From assembly GCA_902168185.1 (NCBI GenBank), contig CABHOV010000061.1, forward strand, positions 62,001 through 126,000: a stretch of 64,000 bases of DNA, in the 5' to 3' direction. Under the pieces are notes generated by a model, which was given only the letters and a program-made list of their open reading frames with translations, was not told the origin of the DNA and did not search any database. The position numbers and the translations under genes were made by a program. The DNA comes from an uncultured Bacteroides sp. Lineage in GTDB: Bacteria > Bacteroidota > Bacteroidia > Cytophagales > Cyclobacteriaceae. Position 1 is the first letter of the stretch. Every line of letters begins with the position of its first letter. Positions 25,737 to 35,671 of this stretch are shown piece after piece.

Positions 25737-26390
25737 ATGTCTATAAAGATGCGCTGGCTGAAAAGAATTGTACTCGCCTTTTCTATACTCTTTGTGCTGT
25801 TTCTTGTTTTCTGTAATGTATGGATCGTATTAAGCACGAGAGATAAAGTTTATACCAACGTAGAAGAACTTCCATCACATCGTATAGCCCTGGTGTTAGG
25901 CACAAGCCATAAGTTAGCCGGAGGAAAAGCAAATCCGTTTTTTGAAAAGAGAATGGAAACGGCTGCTAAACTTTTTGATATGGGTAAGATCGATCACTTT
26001 ATTCTAAGTGGCGACAACAGCTCTATGTTTTACAACGAACCCGTAGCCATGCGCAAGGCGTTGATGAAACTAGGTGTTCCGGACTCGGCGATCACGCTCG
26101 ACTATGCAGGTCTTCGCACACTGGATTCTGTCGTACGGAGTCAGAAGATTTTCGGACAAGATGAAATTACGATCATCACTCAGCCTTTTCATAGTTACCG
26201 TGCTTTGTTCATCAGCCAATATTATAATATGGATGCAGTCGCCATGGTGGCCGATGAACCGGATTTTGAATATTCCATCAAAGTACGTTTACGTGAATAC
26301 CTGGCGCGAACAAAGGCTGTTCTCGATTTATATGTACTCAAGACTGTTCCACGCCACCTGGGGCAAAAAGAACAATTGAATAACCATTGA
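25737..26390 (+). CDS. SanA/YdcF-like membrane protein (DUF218)
   Basis: The 217-residue protein has one N-terminal membrane segment (KRIVLAFSILFVLFLVFC, about residues 8-28) and a DUF218 domain: ALVLGTSHKLAGGKANPFFE, FILSGDNSSMFYNEPVAMR, LDYAGLRTLDSVVRSQKIF and IITQPFHSYRALFISQYY. It resembles E. coli SanA, an inner-membrane protein linked to envelope barrier function and vancomycin sensitivity; biochemical activity is unknown. Its soluble domain should face the periplasm. It follows trmH closely. Its stop codon lies in a stem-loop at 26384-26412. Confidence 0.85.
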   Translation: MSIKMRWLKRIVLAFSILFVLFLVFCNVWIVLSTRDKVYTNVEELPSHRIALVLGTSHKLAGGKANPFFEKRMETAAKLFDMGKIDHFILSGDNSSMFYNEPVAMRKALMKLGVPDSAITLDYAGLRTLDSVVRSQKIFGQDEITIITQPFHSYRALFISQYYNMDAVAMVADEPDFEYSIKVRLREYLARTKAVLDLYVLKTVPRHLGQKEQLNNH

Positions 26391-26412
26391 AACCCGGCAT
26401 GGTTTTCAATGG
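26384..26412 (+). other. Stem-loop over the stop codon of the SanA-like gene
   Basis: CCATTGAAACC pairs with GGTTTTCAATGG around CGGCAT, with a single-base bulge. No U-tract follows, so it may be an RNA-stabilising or weak termination structure. Confidence 0.4.
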
Positions 26413-26428
26413 GTTAAGATGAAATTAC

Positions 26429-26436
26429 TATTTTTG
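26429..26436 (+). promoter_or_regulatory. Bacteroidota -7 element (TATTTTTG)
   Basis: An exact TAnnTTTG match 16 bp before the GTG start at 26453. The leader would be very short. Confidence 0.45.
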
Positions 26437-26452
26437 TATTAAACCGGAACGT

Positions 26453-28990
26453 GTGCCTACGGAAAAAAATCGATTCTACGCGAAGCTGCTTTGCGCGCGC
26501 AACCTTATTTTTTTTCTGTTCGTAAGCGGTAATAGCTTAGCACAGGAAACGATCGTGAAGGGAAAAGTTACCGATGCGAATTCGGGAGATCCGATTCCAT
26601 TCGTGAATGTTATCTATCAAGGTACATCCATTGGTACCACCAGTGACTTCAACGGAAACTATACTATAAAAACAACAACGCCTGGCGATACCATCGTTGC
26701 GTCCTATATTGGATACAATCCAAGAAAAAAAGCAGTAGGGAAAGGCGGAACGCAGGTTGTAAATTTTCAATTGGGAGAAGCGGCCACGCAGTTGCAGGAG
26801 ATTGTAATCAGTGCCGGAGAAAACCCCGCGTATGAAATCCTTCGAAAAGTAGTCAGGAATAAATCTAAAAACGATAAACGTAAACTTACCGCTTACGAAT
26901 ACGACACCTATACCAAGATTGAAATAGATGTCGATAACATCACCGATAAATTTCGTGAACGAAAAATCATCAAGAAGATCACACAAGTGTTGGACAGTGT
27001 CGAGCGCTTAGCCGGTGAAGATGGTAAACCGATTTTGCCACTATTCATTTCCGAGAGTGTTTCCAAGTTTTACTACCGTGATAATCCACAACTGCAGTTT
27101 GAGAATATATTAAAGTCAAAGATCAACGGTGTTGGTGTGGAAGATGGAACACTGGTCACGCAGCTGGTTGGCTCATCGTTTCAAGAGTATAATTTTTATC
27201 AGAACTGGTTAAATATAGTTACAAAAGAATTTGTGTCTCCCATTGCCGATGGCTGGCGACTGTATTACGATTATGATTTGACCGACAGTGTATATATAGG
27301 GGATGATTACTGCTATCGTCTTGACTTCACACCGAAAAGTCCGCAAGACCTTGCTTTCACGGGTACCATATGGATTACCAAAGAAGGCTCAGCACTCAAG
27401 CAGATCGATGTTACGGTGAATAAACAAGCCAACCTGAATTTTGTAGAGAAGATAAAAGTACAGCAGGAACTTGAGCCGACATCGGAGGGTGCATGGTTGC
27501 CTGTGAAGACGCGTGTACTGATAGATGTGAGCGAGCTTACCAATACATCTGCGGGGATGCTAGCAAAGTTCTATACTTCCAATAAAAATTTCGTGGTAAA
27601 TAAACCGCGAGAACCTGTGTTCTACCAACATCCTATCGTGATGGCAGAAGATGCGCGCCTCAACGAACACGAAGAACATTGGGATACACTTCGTCATGAA
27701 CCTTTGTCGGAGACCGAGCGGAATGTATATAAGATGATCGATACGCTGCAGAATATTCCGATCGTAAAGACCTATATAGACCTGGCTAAAATTTTTGTTA
27801 ACGGATACTTCGATGCAGGCAAAGTATATATAGGTCCCTATATTGGTTTTGTAGCGGCGAATAATCTGGAAGGTTTACGATTACAGGCAGGCTTCAAGAC
27901 CAGCATTGATTTCAGTAACAAGTGGGTGTTACGGGGGCAGCTTGGGTATGGTTTTAAAGATGAGAAATTAAAGTACGCAGCTTCGGTTCAATATATAGCT
28001 TCGCGAGAGAAATGGACAACCATTAGTTTGCGTACGCGAAGTGATATCGGCAGGGTAGGGGTGGATGATGAAACGCTGGCTGATAACTATATATTTCTGG
28101 CAGCGCAACGATGGGGAAATTATCGAAGGGGCTATTACTTTGATGAAACCCGTTTCAACTTTCAACGTGAATTATTCAAAGGGTTTACACAACGATTCGC
28201 CGTGAAGCGGCTGACGTTTCAACCGGAATTTGAGTTCGGCTATACGCAGCCGGATGACGTGAACGGTGATACGCTATCAAATTTTCAGACAGCAGAGCTG
28301 ATCATTGAATCCCGCTATGCCCGTGATGAACTTTTTATACAAGATGATAACGACCGGATCAGTCTGGGTGCGATCAAGTGGCCGATCATAACGCTCCGCT
28401 ATACCCACGGCTTTAAAGGTATATTTGGCAGCGACTTTGACTATACCAAGTGGAGGCTGTCCATATTTAAACGCATCAAGTTTGGTCCGTTGGGTGTGGC
28501 TTATCTGAATACAACAGGAGAATATACCATGGGCTCAGCAGCCTATCCGCTGCTGACACCACATTTGGGAAACCAAAGTCCATTCTATACCATCATTACG
28601 TATAACCTTATGGACTATGGCGAGTTCGTAAGCGATCGGTATGTATCGCTGCAATACCAACATCATTTTGAAGGTTTTTTACTGAATCGAATTCCGCTTA
28701 TGCGAAAGCTGAAGTGGAGGTTGGTAGGGTCAGCCAATGTAATTTACGGAAGCATGAGTAATGCGAACAAGAAACTCATTCCGCAGGAAGCAGATAGCGA
28801 TACACCCAAGTATCTTCCGGTTGGCACGTTTGATCGGAACAAGCCTTACGTTGAACTAGGATATGGTGTAGAAAACATTTTCCGCTTCATACGCGTAGAC
28901 TTTGTGCATCGTCTTACATACCTTGACAAAACAGTGAACCCCGATGTCCGAAAATTCGGAGTACTGGTCAGCTTCCAGTTTACACTATAA
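26453..28990 (+). CDS. DUF5686 / carboxypeptidase-regulatory-like outer-membrane protein
   Basis: The 845-residue protein starts with GTG. A signal peptide (LIFFLFVSGNSLAQ) is followed by a carboxypeptidase-regulatory-like beta-sandwich, residues 33-110 (VKGKVTDANSGDPIPFVNVI, then GYNPRKKAVG). The rest matches the DUF5686 layout: YEILRKVVRNKSKNDKRKL, an extended periplasmic-type middle region, and a C-terminal beta-barrel with alternating aromatic strands ending FGVLVSFQFTL, an outer-membrane-type last strand. Members are common in Bacteroidota outer membranes; their role is not established. No TonB box is seen. It stands alone with its own -7 box. No ATG lies near the N-terminus, so GTG is the only start that keeps the signal peptide. 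Confidence 0.85.
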   Translation: MPTEKNRFYAKLLCARNLIFFLFVSGNSLAQETIVKGKVTDANSGDPIPFVNVIYQGTSIGTTSDFNGNYTIKTTTPGDTIVASYIGYNPRKKAVGKGGTQVVNFQLGEAATQLQEIVISAGENPAYEILRKVVRNKSKNDKRKLTAYEYDTYTKIEIDVDNITDKFRERKIIKKITQVLDSVERLAGEDGKPILPLFISESVSKFYYRDNPQLQFENILKSKINGVGVEDGTLVTQLVGSSFQEYNFYQNWLNIVTKEFVSPIADGWRLYYDYDLTDSVYIGDDYCYRLDFTPKSPQDLAFTGTIWITKEGSALKQIDVTVNKQANLNFVEKIKVQQELEPTSEGAWLPVKTRVLIDVSELTNTSAGMLAKFYTSNKNFVVNKPREPVFYQHPIVMAEDARLNEHEEHWDTLRHEPLSETERNVYKMIDTLQNIPIVKTYIDLAKIFVNGYFDAGKVYIGPYIGFVAANNLEGLRLQAGFKTSIDFSNKWVLRGQLGYGFKDEKLKYAASVQYIASREKWTTISLRTRSDIGRVGVDDETLADNYIFLAAQRWGNYRRGYYFDETRFNFQRELFKGFTQRFAVKRLTFQPEFEFGYTQPDDVNGDTLSNFQTAELIIESRYARDELFIQDDNDRISLGAIKWPIITLRYTHGFKGIFGSDFDYTKWRLSIFKRIKFGPLGVAYLNTTGEYTMGSAAYPLLTPHLGNQSPFYTIITYNLMDYGEFVSDRYVSLQYQHHFEGFLLNRIPLMRKLKWRLVGSANVIYGSMSNANKKLIPQEADSDTPKYLPVGTFDRNKPYVELGYGVENIFRFIRVDFVHRLTYLDKTVNPDVRKFGVLVSFQFTL

Positions 28991-29106
28991 TTTTTTTGCT
29001 GCTCTTTCTGTTACAACTTTTAAACTTGCGTTGAGAGAAGTTTAGGCTTTACACATCTTTTAACCATATTTGCACTCGAATTAATTTTGTAGTTTAATTC
29101 TTAATC

Positions 29107-31041
29107 ATGAATGTAAAAATTTCTCTTCCCGATGGAAGTGTGCGGGAATATCCGCAAGGTGTTAAAGGTTCAGAGATTGCATCAAGCATCAGTGAAGGTT
29201 TAGCACGCGTTGCTCTGGCAATCGAAGTAAATGGTGAAGTGCGAGACCTGGCTAGGCCTATCGACCAGGATGCATCTATAAAAATTCTCACGTGGAATGA
29301 TAAGGCTGGGAAGACAACGTTCTGGCATTCATCCGCTCACTTACTGGCAGAAGCACTTGAAGTACTTTATCCCGGAGTAAAATTCGGTATAGGGCCTGCT
29401 ATCGATAATGGTTTTTATTACGATATAGACCTCGGAGGCAAAGCTTTCGGTGAAGAGGATCTTGCTGCCATTGAAAGCAAGATGAAAGAGCTTGCCAAGA
29501 AGGATAATATATACTCACGCAGAGATGTGAGCAAAGCTGAGGCGCTCGATTTCTTTACAAAGAAGGGCGATGAGTATAAAGTTGAATTGATAACCGATTT
29601 AAAAGACGGTAGTATAACTTTTTACGAGCAAGGTAATTTTACTGATCTTTGCAAAGGTCCGCATATACCACATACAGGTTTTATAAAAGCAGTGAAGCTT
29701 CTCAACGTAGCCGGTGCATACTGGCGTGGCAATGAGAAGAACAAAATGCTGACCCGCATTTACGGTATAACATTTCCGAAGCAAAAAGAACTTGAAGAGT
29801 ATATACATTTACTCGAAGAGGCTAAGAAGCGTGATCACCGTAAGCTGGGTAAAGAACTAGAGCTGTTTGCCTTCTCAGAAAAAGTAGGCATGGGCCTACC
29901 CCTCTGGCTTCCGAAGGGAACAATTCTTCGCGAACGTCTCGAACAGTTCCTACGTAAAGCGCAAATCAAAGCCGGGTATGATCCTGTTGTAACACCTCAT
30001 ATCGGAAGTAAATCTCTGTATGTTACTTCAGGTCACTATGAGAAATATGGTAAAGATTCTTTTCAACCCATCCATACTCCGGATGAGGGCGAAGAATTTT
30101 TGCTCAAGCCAATGAATTGTCCGCATCACTGTGAGATATATAAAACCAAACCAAGGTCCTATCGCGATCTTCCGATCCGGTTAGCAGAGTTTGGTACAGT
30201 ATATCGTTATGAGCAGAGCGGTGAGCTTCATGGTCTGACACGTGTTCGTGGCTTTACTCAGGATGATGCGCATATATTCTGTCGCCCGGATCAGGTTAAG
30301 GACGAATTCATTAAAGTGATTGACCTTGTATTGCTCGTATTCAGATCGCTTGGATTTGAAAACTTTACAGCACAGGTGTCATTACGTGATCCTGCCAATA
30401 AGGTAAAGTATATTGGTGAAGACCACTTGTGGGAAAGAGCTGAACGCGAGATACAGGAAGCAGCCGATGAACGTGGACTGCAGACCGTAGCCGTTCAGGG
30501 TGAAGCTGCGTTCTATGGACCGAAGCTTGACTTCATGGTGAAAGATGCTTTAGGCCGCAGCTGGCAATTGGGTACAATCCAGGTGGATTACCAATTACCA
30601 CAACGATTTGAACTTGAATATGTAGGCTCCGATAATCAAAAACATCAGCCCGTAATGATTCACCGTGCACCCTTCGGTTCACTGGAAAGATTCGTAGCGG
30701 TTTTGATCGAGCATTGTGCCGGTAATTTTCCGTTGTGGCTGGCGCCCGATCAGATTGCAGTTCTCCCTATTTCAGAGCGTTTCAATGACTACGCGAAGCG
30801 TGTCTACGATGCACTCAAAGAACAGGATATCAGAGGTTTGTTAGACGACCGAGATGAAAAGATCGGCCGTAAGATCCGCGATGCTGAAACCAAAAAGATT
30901 CCATACATGCTTATTGTAGGGGAGAAGGAAGTTTCAGAAGAAAAAGTAGCTGTGCGAAAGCATGGACAAGGTGATCAGGGAAGCGTTTTACTGGATGAAT
31001 TTGTGACCAAATTCAGAATAGAATGCGCTGCTCCAAACTGA
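29107..31041 (+). CDS. thrS: Threonine--tRNA ligase
   Basis: The 644-residue protein has the N-terminal TGS domain ([20 protein letters not shown]), the editing domain with [12 protein letters not shown], and the class II core. [13 protein letters not shown] near residue 335 contains the zinc-ligand Cys, [15 protein letters not shown] is motif 2, and [20 protein letters not shown] is motif 3. It charges tRNA-Thr and corrects mischarged Ser. It leads the thrS-infC-rpmI-rplT group. Two possible -7 boxes lie upstream: CATATTTG at 29065 (one mismatch) and TAATTTTG at 29082 (exact but close to the ATG). Ten of the twelve AUA codons I counted here follow T. Confidence 0.97.
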   Translation: MNVKISLPDGSVREYPQGVKGSEIASSISEGLARVALAIEVNGEVRDLARPIDQDASIKILTWNDKAGKTTFWHSSAHLLAEALEVLYPGVKFGIGPAIDNGFYYDIDLGGKAFGEEDLAAIESKMKELAKKDNIYSRRDVSKAEALDFFTKKGDEYKVELITDLKDGSITFYEQGNFTDLCKGPHIPHTGFIKAVKLLNVAGAYWRGNEKNKMLTRIYGITFPKQKELEEYIHLLEEAKKRDHRKLGKELELFAFSEKVGMGLPLWLPKGTILRERLEQFLRKAQIKAGYDPVVTPHIGSKSLYVTSGHYEKYGKDSFQPIHTPDEGEEFLLKPMNCPHHCEIYKTKPRSYRDLPIRLAEFGTVYRYEQSGELHGLTRVRGFTQDDAHIFCRPDQVKDEFIKVIDLVLLVFRSLGFENFTAQVSLRDPANKVKYIGEDHLWERAEREIQEAADERGLQTVAVQGEAAFYGPKLDFMVKDALGRSWQLGTIQVDYQLPQRFELEYVGSDNQKHQPVMIHRAPFGSLERFVAVLIEHCAGNFPLWLAPDQIAVLPISERFNDYAKRVYDALKEQDIRGLLDDRDEKIGRKIRDAETKKIPYMLIVGEKEVSEEKVAVRKHGQGDQGSVLLDEFVTKFRIECAAPN

Positions 31042-31121
31042 TTCACTTACAGCTGCTTGCATTTTTAATGTAAATAACGATATTTGCACCCTGTTTTTTT
31101 GAACTTAAACATTTTAGAGTT

Positions 31122-31697
31122 ATCAATAGTAGCGCAAACAGACCCAGCAGTTTTGGCAGACCTCCCAGAAGAGGTCCTCAAAAGCCTGAAGAGCCGTACC
31201 GTATTAACGAAAGAATTACCGCGGCTAAGGTTAGAGTTGTAGGAGAAAACATCAAAGTAGATGTATACCCTATCCAGCAAGCCATTAAGTTGGCGCAGGA
31301 ACAAGGATTGGACTTGGTTGAGATTTCACCCAACGCAGATCCTCCTGTATGTAAAGTTGTTGACTACTCGAAATTTAAGTACGAGCAGAAAAAGAAGCAG
31401 AAGGAGATAAAGGCGAAGACTGTAAAAGTGGTGATCAAAGAGATCCGCTTCGGTCCGAACACGGATGATCATGATTTTAATTTCAAATTAAAACATGCCA
31501 TTACATTTCTCCAGGAAGGAGCCAAGGTTAAGGCCACTGTATTTTTTCCAGGTAGATCAATTGTGTACAAAGAACGTGGAGAAATTCTCCTGTTGAAATT
31601 TGCACAGCTTCTGGAAGAGTATGGTAAAGTAGAGCAAATGCCAAGGCTTGAAGGAAAGCGGATGAGCATTATGCTAATGGCCAAGGCCAAAAAGTAA
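31122..31697 (+). CDS. infC: Translation initiation factor IF-3 (non-AUG start)
   Basis: The IF-3 core is unmistakable: [20 protein letters not shown], then [38 protein letters not shown] and the C-terminal [19 protein letters not shown]. The frame is open upstream but has no ATG near the expected N-terminus. The ATC at 31122 gives a 191-residue protein beginning (M)[17 protein letters not shown], a basic leader like other Bacteroidota IF-3 proteins. IF-3 genes in many bacteria start at AUU, AUC or AUA and thereby regulate themselves, since IF-3 rejects such start codons. An AUU at 31203 is the alternative but would cut into the conserved N-domain. It binds the 30S subunit and secures start-codon fidelity. 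thrS ends 80 bp upstream. Confidence 0.85.
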   Translation: MNSSANRPSSFGRPPRRGPQKPEEPYRINERITAAKVRVVGENIKVDVYPIQQAIKLAQEQGLDLVEISPNADPPVCKVVDYSKFKYEQKKKQKEIKAKTVKVVIKEIRFGPNTDDHDFNFKLKHAITFLQEGAKVKATVFFPGRSIVYKERGEILLLKFAQLLEEYGKVEQMPRLEGKRMSIMLMAKAKK

Positions 31698-31724
31698 GAA
31701 CTGTAAAGTTTTAATTTTTATACA

Positions 31725-31919
31725 ATGCCTAAATTAAAAACAAAATCAGGAGCCAAGAAACGCTTTAAAGTGACTGGCACTGGTAAGATTAAGCATAAGC
31801 ATGCTTTCAAAAATCATATCCTGACGAAGAAGGAGACTAAGCAGAAACGCAGACTTAGTAACAAAGCTATCGTTAAGAAATCAGATATGAAGAATGTAAA
31901 AGCGATGCTTATTCTCTAA
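31725..31919 (+). CDS. rpmI: 50S ribosomal protein L35
   Basis: The 64-residue, very basic protein reads [20 protein letters not shown] followed by [16 protein letters not shown], the L35 signature. It is 27 bp after infC and 84 bp before rplT, the order found in most bacteria. L35 is part of the large ribosomal subunit. The 84-bp gap to rplT contains weak pairing (CACTG with CAGTG) that I did not count as a feature. Confidence 0.96.
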   Translation: MPKLKTKSGAKKRFKVTGTGKIKHKHAFKNHILTKKETKQKRRLSNKAIVKKSDMKNVKAMLIL

Positions 31920-32003
31920 TCACTGGTTCAAATGTTTAACCCGGATGCTGGCCTTAAGCTTCATGTAACAGTGGACGCCATCAGCCAAAAAATGTAAAGT
32001 AAA

Positions 32004-32348
32004 ATGCCAAGATCAGTCAACAATGTAGCCTCAAGAGCAAGACGCAAACGCATCTTGAAGCTGGCCAAAGGTTTCTTCGGCCGTAAGAAGAATGTATGGA
32101 CGGTAGCAAAAAATGCCGTTGAAAAAGGTTTAGGGTACGCTTATCGTGATAGAAAGCAAAAGAAAAGAGAATTTCGTGGTGTGTGGATCGCCCGTATCAA
32201 TGCCGGTGCCCGTATTCATGGTTTATCTTACTCAGAACTTATGGGTAAATTAAAGAAATCAGGTATCGACTTGAACCGTAAAGTATTAGCTGATTTAGCA
32301 ATGAACCATCCTTCAGCATTCGAAGCTATCGTAAAGAAGGTGAAGTAA
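32004..32348 (+). CDS. rplT: 50S ribosomal protein L20
   Basis: The 114-residue basic protein begins [20 protein letters not shown] and has [20 protein letters not shown], with [20 protein letters not shown] at the C-terminal rRNA-binding part. L20 helps early 50S assembly and in several bacteria represses its own operon by binding the leader RNA; no such site is established here. It is the last gene of thrS-infC-rpmI-rplT and is followed by an intrinsic terminator. Confidence 0.96.
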   Translation: MPRSVNNVASRARRKRILKLAKGFFGRKKNVWTVAKNAVEKGLGYAYRDRKQKKREFRGVWIARINAGARIHGLSYSELMGKLKKSGIDLNRKVLADLAMNHPSAFEAIVKKVK

Positions 32349-32369
32349 TTGTTTCTAATATAAAATTTT

Positions 32370-32396
32370 AAGGGGGACGAATGTCCCCTTTTTTGT
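32370..32396 (+). terminator. Intrinsic terminator after rplT
   Basis: AGGGGGAC pairs with GTCCCCTT around a GAAT loop and is followed by TTTTTT. It closes the ribosomal operon and separates it from the STAND gene at 32527. Confidence 0.9.
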
Positions 32397-32526
32397 TTAG
32401 TTAAAATTACCCTATATTCGGGGAAGCTGATTTTTTTGACTATAAGATGGATTTTTTTTAGACAAGTAAGAGAGTGCCGACATTCAGCATCAATTTCCTA
32501 ACTATCAAGTCCTGTAGGGGTTAGCT

Positions 32527-35500
32527 ATGCTTAATCAACCCCAACATAAACAGAGGCTTAAAGACACCTCGATCGTTTCCAATATTCTGGTTGAGGAAGA
32601 AAATCCTTTTCCCGGATTACGGCCGTTTTCTATTGATGATAGCCATTTATTTTTTGGTCGTGAAGGTCAGATCGATGAGATTCTTTCGAAGCTGGCAAAG
32701 AATAGATTTGTAACCGTAATGGGCTATTCGGGAAGCGGTAAATCTTCCCTGATGGCGTGTGGTCTTGTCCCCGTTTTATATGGCGGATTTGTTACTGAAT
32801 CCGGACCCGATTGGATTGCAGTAACGGCAAAGCCTGGATCATCCCCCATAGAGATGCTGATCGACTCCGTTCTGGAGTATATGATCAAGACTCGTCAGAT
32901 CGAAGCAAGCGAAGAAGCTGTTCATCGCGCGTTGATCAACTCGGTGCTTCGCAGTGGGCCACAAGGTTTAACACAAGTAGCACGTTACCTTCAGAGAAAC
33001 TCTTCCGGAAATGTATTTTTCCTCATCGATCAATTCGAAGAAATATTCCGATACCGCGATCTCTCAGATCCCGAAGTGCAGAATGACGCACAGCTTTATG
33101 TGAATCTATTCATGAACTCGGTGCAACAAACCGAAGTGCCGGTATATGTAGCGCTTGCCATGCGTTCGGATTTTATAGGGGAGTGTTCGGTATTCCCGGG
33201 GTTGACAAGGCTGATCAATAGCAGTAACTACCTGGTTCCTCAGATGACGCGTGAACAGAAAAAGATGGCCATCGAAGGGCCGATCGCTGTTGCCGGAGGA
33301 AAAATATCGCCTCGTCTTGTGAAGCGATTGTTGAGTGACATGGGAGTAGATCAGGATCAACTTCCAATCTTGCAACATGCGCTCATGCGTACATGGGATT
33401 ACTGGCTTCTCAATCATGAGGCCGGTGAATCGGTAGATGTTCGTCATTATACCGCGATAGGAAAAATATCACAAGCACTGTCTCAGCACGCAAATGAAGC
33501 GTATGATGAACTTTCATCGCGGAGTAAAGCCATTGCTGAAGTGCTCTTCAAAAGTATAACAGAAAAAAATCAGGAGAACCGCGGTATGCGCCGCCCCTGC
33601 CAGCTTGCATTGATAGCACAACTGGCGGAGGCAAGTGAAGAAGAGGTTATCCATGTAGTGGAGCAATTCCGAAAACCGGGTCGTTCTTTTTTGATGCCGG
33701 CAGCACATATACCTTTGAATGGTGAGTCAATCATAGAGCTTTCACACGAAAGTCTTATTCGGATCTGGAACCGGTTGGAAGTTTGGGTGGAAGATGAATT
33801 TGAATCGGCCGTGATGTATAAGCGTCTTTCAGATGCTGCGGCCATGTATCAAATTGGTAAAACCGGTTTGTGGAGAACACCGGACTTACAGCTTGCACTC
33901 AACTGGCAAAAGAAACAAAAGCCAACCCGCGAATGGGCACAACGCTATGATGAAGCGTTTGAGCGTGCCATCGTTTTCCTCGATACAAGTCGTATCACGT
34001 ACGAGGCTGAATTAAAAAATCAGGAGATGATGCAGAGACGTGTTCTTCGCAGAACACGTGCTACAGCGATCATCCTGGGTATAGCATTTCTTATTGCTAT
34101 ACTATTTTTCGTTTATGCCTATTTGCAAAAGCTTCAGGCCGATGCCGATCGTGAGTATGCCGATATACAAAAGAATGATGCGCAGGTTCAACGTGAAGAA
34201 GCGCTGAAGCAGAAGAAGGAAGCAGAGAAACAGCGAGCGGATGCTGTATCAGCCCGTGATCTTGCTGATAATTATAATAAAGAACTTCAATCAACAATCA
34301 ATCAGCTTGAAACCGCAAAGGATGATGTTGAGAAAGCACTGGTAAAAGCAAAGAGCGAAGAGCATAGAGCTACGGTGGCAAACCAGGAGGCACAACGCAG
34401 TCTTGATTTTGCAAATCTTAAGAAAGAGGAAGCCGATCTCAACTGGCTCTTTGCCAAAAATCAACTCATGTTGCGTGTAGCCCAGGTGTTGGCTACCAAG
34501 TCTGTGCAGGAAGATGATGACAAAGATCTCGCTGCGCTACAGGCATTGCAGGGACATATCTTTCATAAAAGATATAGCGGTAAAAAGTATGATCCCTATA
34601 TATACCGTGGTTTATATAGCGCGCTTACGAAAATTATTGGTGCAAGCTATAACGCGATGAAAGTAAAGGGACCTCCACGCGTGCACATCCGTTCGCTGGT
34701 AGTCTCCGAAAAGAGTAATAACTTCTTTGCTTCTGGTGCAGATGGTCGTGTCTATAAAGGAGATTATGATAAGCTGACAAACTCTGCTGCAGGTTTTTCA
34801 ACCCCTTATCCAAGCAAAGTGATTGCTTTAAGTAAGGATGAAGATTTTCTGGTCAATGGAAGCGACTCTGCTTTTGTGCAGATTTATAATCTTCAGGGTA
34901 AACCAAAGACAAAAGTGATCAAAGGTTTCAACGGAGCCACCAACGACATTGAGTTTCTGCCGGACAATTCAGGATTTATAGTGGCGAGTTCGGATAAGTC
35001 ATTGTCGTTTGTGGATCATCATACCGGAGACCTGAAGGTTCTTGTAAAACTTCCGTTTGAACTAAAATCCATTAGTATACATCCCAATGGTAAATCACTT
35101 GCCGGTAGTACATGGTCCGGACTGGTTATACTGGTGAATTTGAATGACTACTCCTATACTACATTGGCAACCGAAGTATCAAGCAGAGTTCTTTCTGTGA
35201 AATATAGTGCCAGTGGTAATTTTCTTGCTTATGGTATAGATGTGTTGTCGAACAAGCGTGGCATCGTTAAGTTATATGATTTCGCAACACAGGAAACGCG
35301 GCAATTTTCAGGGCATCGAGCAGGTGTATATGATGTAGAATTCAGTCCGGATGAAAAACTACTGGCCAGCGCCGGATTAGATAAACGTGTACAACTATAT
35401 GTGCTTGATAATCCGGAAGACTTACCCGTAGAAATGGAAAACAACAACGGCTTTGTATGGGATATAGCCTTTGCCAAGGGATCTAATATTCTGATTGCCG

Positions 35501-35658
35501 CATGTAGTGAATCGGAGATCAGAATCTGGCCAACCGATCCAGGGATTTTGGCAGAACAGATTTGTCCGAATATTGAAAGGAAAGACATGACAAAAGATGA
35601 GTGGACGAAATATGTGGGTAATGATATAGAATATGAAAATACATGTACAAGTAATTGA
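32527..35658 (+). CDS. Membrane-spanning nSTAND1-type NTPase with coiled coil and WD40-like repeats
   Basis: The 1043-residue protein opens with ENPFPGLRPFSIDDSHLFFG and GREGQIDEI, the entry motif of novel STAND NTPases of type 1. Walker A is GYSGSGKSS (residues 66-74), the Walker B region is FFLIDQFEEIF (about 163-173) and the helical end is ELSHESLIRIWNRL (about 402-415). A single membrane segment AIILGIAFLIAILFFVYAYL lies near 512-532, preceded by arginine-rich RRVLRRTRAT, so the NTPase should be cytoplasmic and the rest outside it. Next comes a long coiled coil (about 535-640) and, from about 718, WD40-like blades (for example LLASAGLDKRVQLYVLD). STAND proteins act as nucleotide-driven switches that assemble on a trigger. 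The barrel gene follows after 13 bp. Confidence 0.82.
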   Translation: MLNQPQHKQRLKDTSIVSNILVEEENPFPGLRPFSIDDSHLFFGREGQIDEILSKLAKNRFVTVMGYSGSGKSSLMACGLVPVLYGGFVTESGPDWIAVTAKPGSSPIEMLIDSVLEYMIKTRQIEASEEAVHRALINSVLRSGPQGLTQVARYLQRNSSGNVFFLIDQFEEIFRYRDLSDPEVQNDAQLYVNLFMNSVQQTEVPVYVALAMRSDFIGECSVFPGLTRLINSSNYLVPQMTREQKKMAIEGPIAVAGGKISPRLVKRLLSDMGVDQDQLPILQHALMRTWDYWLLNHEAGESVDVRHYTAIGKISQALSQHANEAYDELSSRSKAIAEVLFKSITEKNQENRGMRRPCQLALIAQLAEASEEEVIHVVEQFRKPGRSFLMPAAHIPLNGESIIELSHESLIRIWNRLEVWVEDEFESAVMYKRLSDAAAMYQIGKTGLWRTPDLQLALNWQKKQKPTREWAQRYDEAFERAIVFLDTSRITYEAELKNQEMMQRRVLRRTRATAIILGIAFLIAILFFVYAYLQKLQADADREYADIQKNDAQVQREEALKQKKEAEKQRADAVSARDLADNYNKELQSTINQLETAKDDVEKALVKAKSEEHRATVANQEAQRSLDFANLKKEEADLNWLFAKNQLMLRVAQVLATKSVQEDDDKDLAALQALQGHIFHKRYSGKKYDPYIYRGLYSALTKIIGASYNAMKVKGPPRVHIRSLVVSEKSNNFFASGADGRVYKGDYDKLTNSAAGFSTPYPSKVIALSKDEDFLVNGSDSAFVQIYNLQGKPKTKVIKGFNGATNDIEFLPDNSGFIVASSDKSLSFVDHHTGDLKVLVKLPFELKSISIHPNGKSLAGSTWSGLVILVNLNDYSYTTLATEVSSRVLSVKYSASGNFLAYGIDVLSNKRGIVKLYDFATQETRQFSGHRAGVYDVEFSPDEKLLASAGLDKRVQLYVLDNPEDLPVEMENNNGFVWDIAFAKGSNILIAACSESEIRIWPTDPGILAEQICPNIERKDMTKDEWTKYVGNDIEYENTCTSN

Positions 35659-35671
35659 TTGAAGATAACGA

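Noticed and set aside
31921-31973. Weak CACTG/CAGTG pairing between rpmI and rplT as an L20 control site
   Set aside because: Only five base pairs over a long loop, and no similarity to known L20 binding structures.
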